Below are positions 5,375 to 6,021 of a DNA stretch of 6,021 bases, in pieces. The position numbers and the translations under genes are program-made. This DNA is from Porticoccaceae bacterium (lineage in GTDB: Bacteria; Pseudomonadota; Gammaproteobacteria; Pseudomonadales; Porticoccaceae), in the NCBI GenBank assembly GCA_003491845.1, contig DNBN01000201.1, forward strand, positions 1-6,021, read 5' to 3'. Positions within the stretch are counted from its first letter, which is position 1; each line of letters starts with the position of its first letter. Below the pieces are notes generated by a model. That model was not told the origin of the DNA and searched no databases. It worked only from the letters and a program-made list of their open reading frames with translations.

Positions 5375-6021
5375 TCAGCTCAATTGCTGATAAGCCTTCT
5401 CCATTTTCTTCAATTTCTTCTTGCCAATACCACCCAATAACTCAATTGCGTAACGCAATCGCGCGCGGGACATATCCGCACCCAGCAAATTCATAGAGTC
5501 CATCACTGAAATCGATGCGCTGCTTCCAGCAATTGCAATGAATAGTGGCGCTAAAAATGGCTTTAGCTTAATTCCCATGGCATCAGCAACATATTTTAAC
5601 GCCTCAAAAATAGCATCGCGCTGCCAGCTCTGAACTGACTCTAAGCGCCATAGAGAATACTGCAACACCTCCATCAATGGCTCTTCATCAATACCAGCAG
5701 ATTTCAGTTGTTCCGCTGTAATGGGAAGCATGCCCGACACTAAATAATTCCCTAGCGGGGCGATGTCTGAGAGGGTTTCCATGCGCTGTTTTGCAAAGGG
5801 CAAGAAAGCCATTAATACATCACGATTTAAAGCCCAGTCATGTAAACGATCGGCCAATTGCTCATCGGTTAACTCTTCACGAATCCACAGTCCATTGAGC
5901 CAGCTAAGCTTTTCAACATCAAACACAGGGCCACCGAGAGATACCCGCTGAATATCGAACTCTGCCAGCATTTCCTGTAAATTAAATTTCTCCCTCTCAT
6001 CTGGCATAGACCAACCCATAC
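5375..6021 (-). CDS. gltX: Glutamyl-tRNA synthetase, C-terminal part (5'-truncated by window edge)
   Basis: GltX charges tRNA-Glu with glutamate in the cytoplasm for translation. About 215 C-terminal residues are visible of a family length near 490. The gene continues beyond base 6021, and the ATG near 6019 is an internal methionine, not the start. The segment begins with GWSMPDEREKF, the conserved stretch that follows soon after the catalytic KMSKR loop region, so the Rossmann-fold active site (HIGH and KMSKR motifs) is outside the window. The remainder is the anticodon-binding helical domain, with conserved VSLGGPVFDVEKLSWLNG, and near the end SVMDSMNLLGADMSRARLR and AIELLGG, matching gammaproteobacterial (Pseudomonas-like) GltX. 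It ends in a lysine-rich tail (GKKKLKKMEKAYQQLS). The stop is TGA at 5375-5377. No intrinsic terminator follows, so read-through into tRNA-Ala is possible. Confidence 0.97.
   Translation of the reverse strand, partial: MGWSMPDEREKFNLQEMLAEFDIQRVSLGGPVFDVEKLSWLNGLWIREELTDEQLADRLHDWALNRDVLMAFLPFAKQRMETLSDIAPLGNYLVSGMLPITAEQLKSAGIDEEPLMEVLQYSLWRLESVQSWQRDAIFEALKYVADAMGIKLKPFLAPLFIAIAGSSASISVMDSMNLLGADMSRARLRYAIELLGGIGKKKLKKMEKAYQQLS

Noticed and set aside
1..6021. CRISPR array, insertion sequence or toxin-antitoxin system
   Set aside because: There are no regularly spaced DNA repeats, no transposase-like protein and no small gene pair; the repeats present are protein-level and diverged in DNA.

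Overview
The window appears to come from a gammaproteobacterium, probably a marine or polysaccharide-associated lineage. The clearest taxonomic marker is the C-terminal part of a gammaproteobacterial-type glutamyl-tRNA synthetase (gltX) followed by a tRNA-Ala(GGC) gene. The other three genes encode large secreted proteins with thrombospondin type 3, PKD-like and dockerin-like (EF-hand-type) modules, which are common in marine Gammaproteobacteria. The exact genus cannot be read from the sequence.

Layout from left to right. Positions 1-1140 (+) hold the 3' part of a gene for an acidic, calcium-binding-type extracellular protein. It has an unrecognised domain, then TSP3-like aspartate-rich repeats, then two 57-residue dockerin-like repeats at the very C-terminus. 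A 36-bp AT-rich gap with a perfect 9-bp inverted repeat separates it from a convergent two-gene operon on the minus strand. That operon reads from the right: a DUF1800 protein (2582-5092) with a Sec-type signal peptide, two dockerin-like repeats and a PKD-like domain, followed by a DUF1501 protein (1177-2571) with a Tat-type signal. The two genes are 10 bp apart and the second gene's Shine-Dalgarno overlaps the first gene's stop codon. Further right are tRNA-Ala(GGC) (5232-5307, minus), with a clear promoter and a rho-independent terminator, and the partial gltX (5375-6021, minus).

How the parts may work together: DUF1800 and DUF1501 genes are a recurrent pair of exported proteins of unknown biochemical function (DUF1501 belongs to the alkaline phosphatase/sulfatase-like group). 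The convergent neighbour carries the same two-unit dockerin-like module as the DUF1800 protein. Unit 1 of one protein resembles unit 1 of the other, and unit 2 resembles unit 2, so the module seems to have spread as a pair. This suggests, but does not prove, that the three proteins act in the same extracytoplasmic, calcium-dependent assembly. The tRNA-Ala 3' end marks the likely border between conserved housekeeping DNA (gltX-tRNA) and this accessory block. No mobile element, CRISPR array or integrase is visible.
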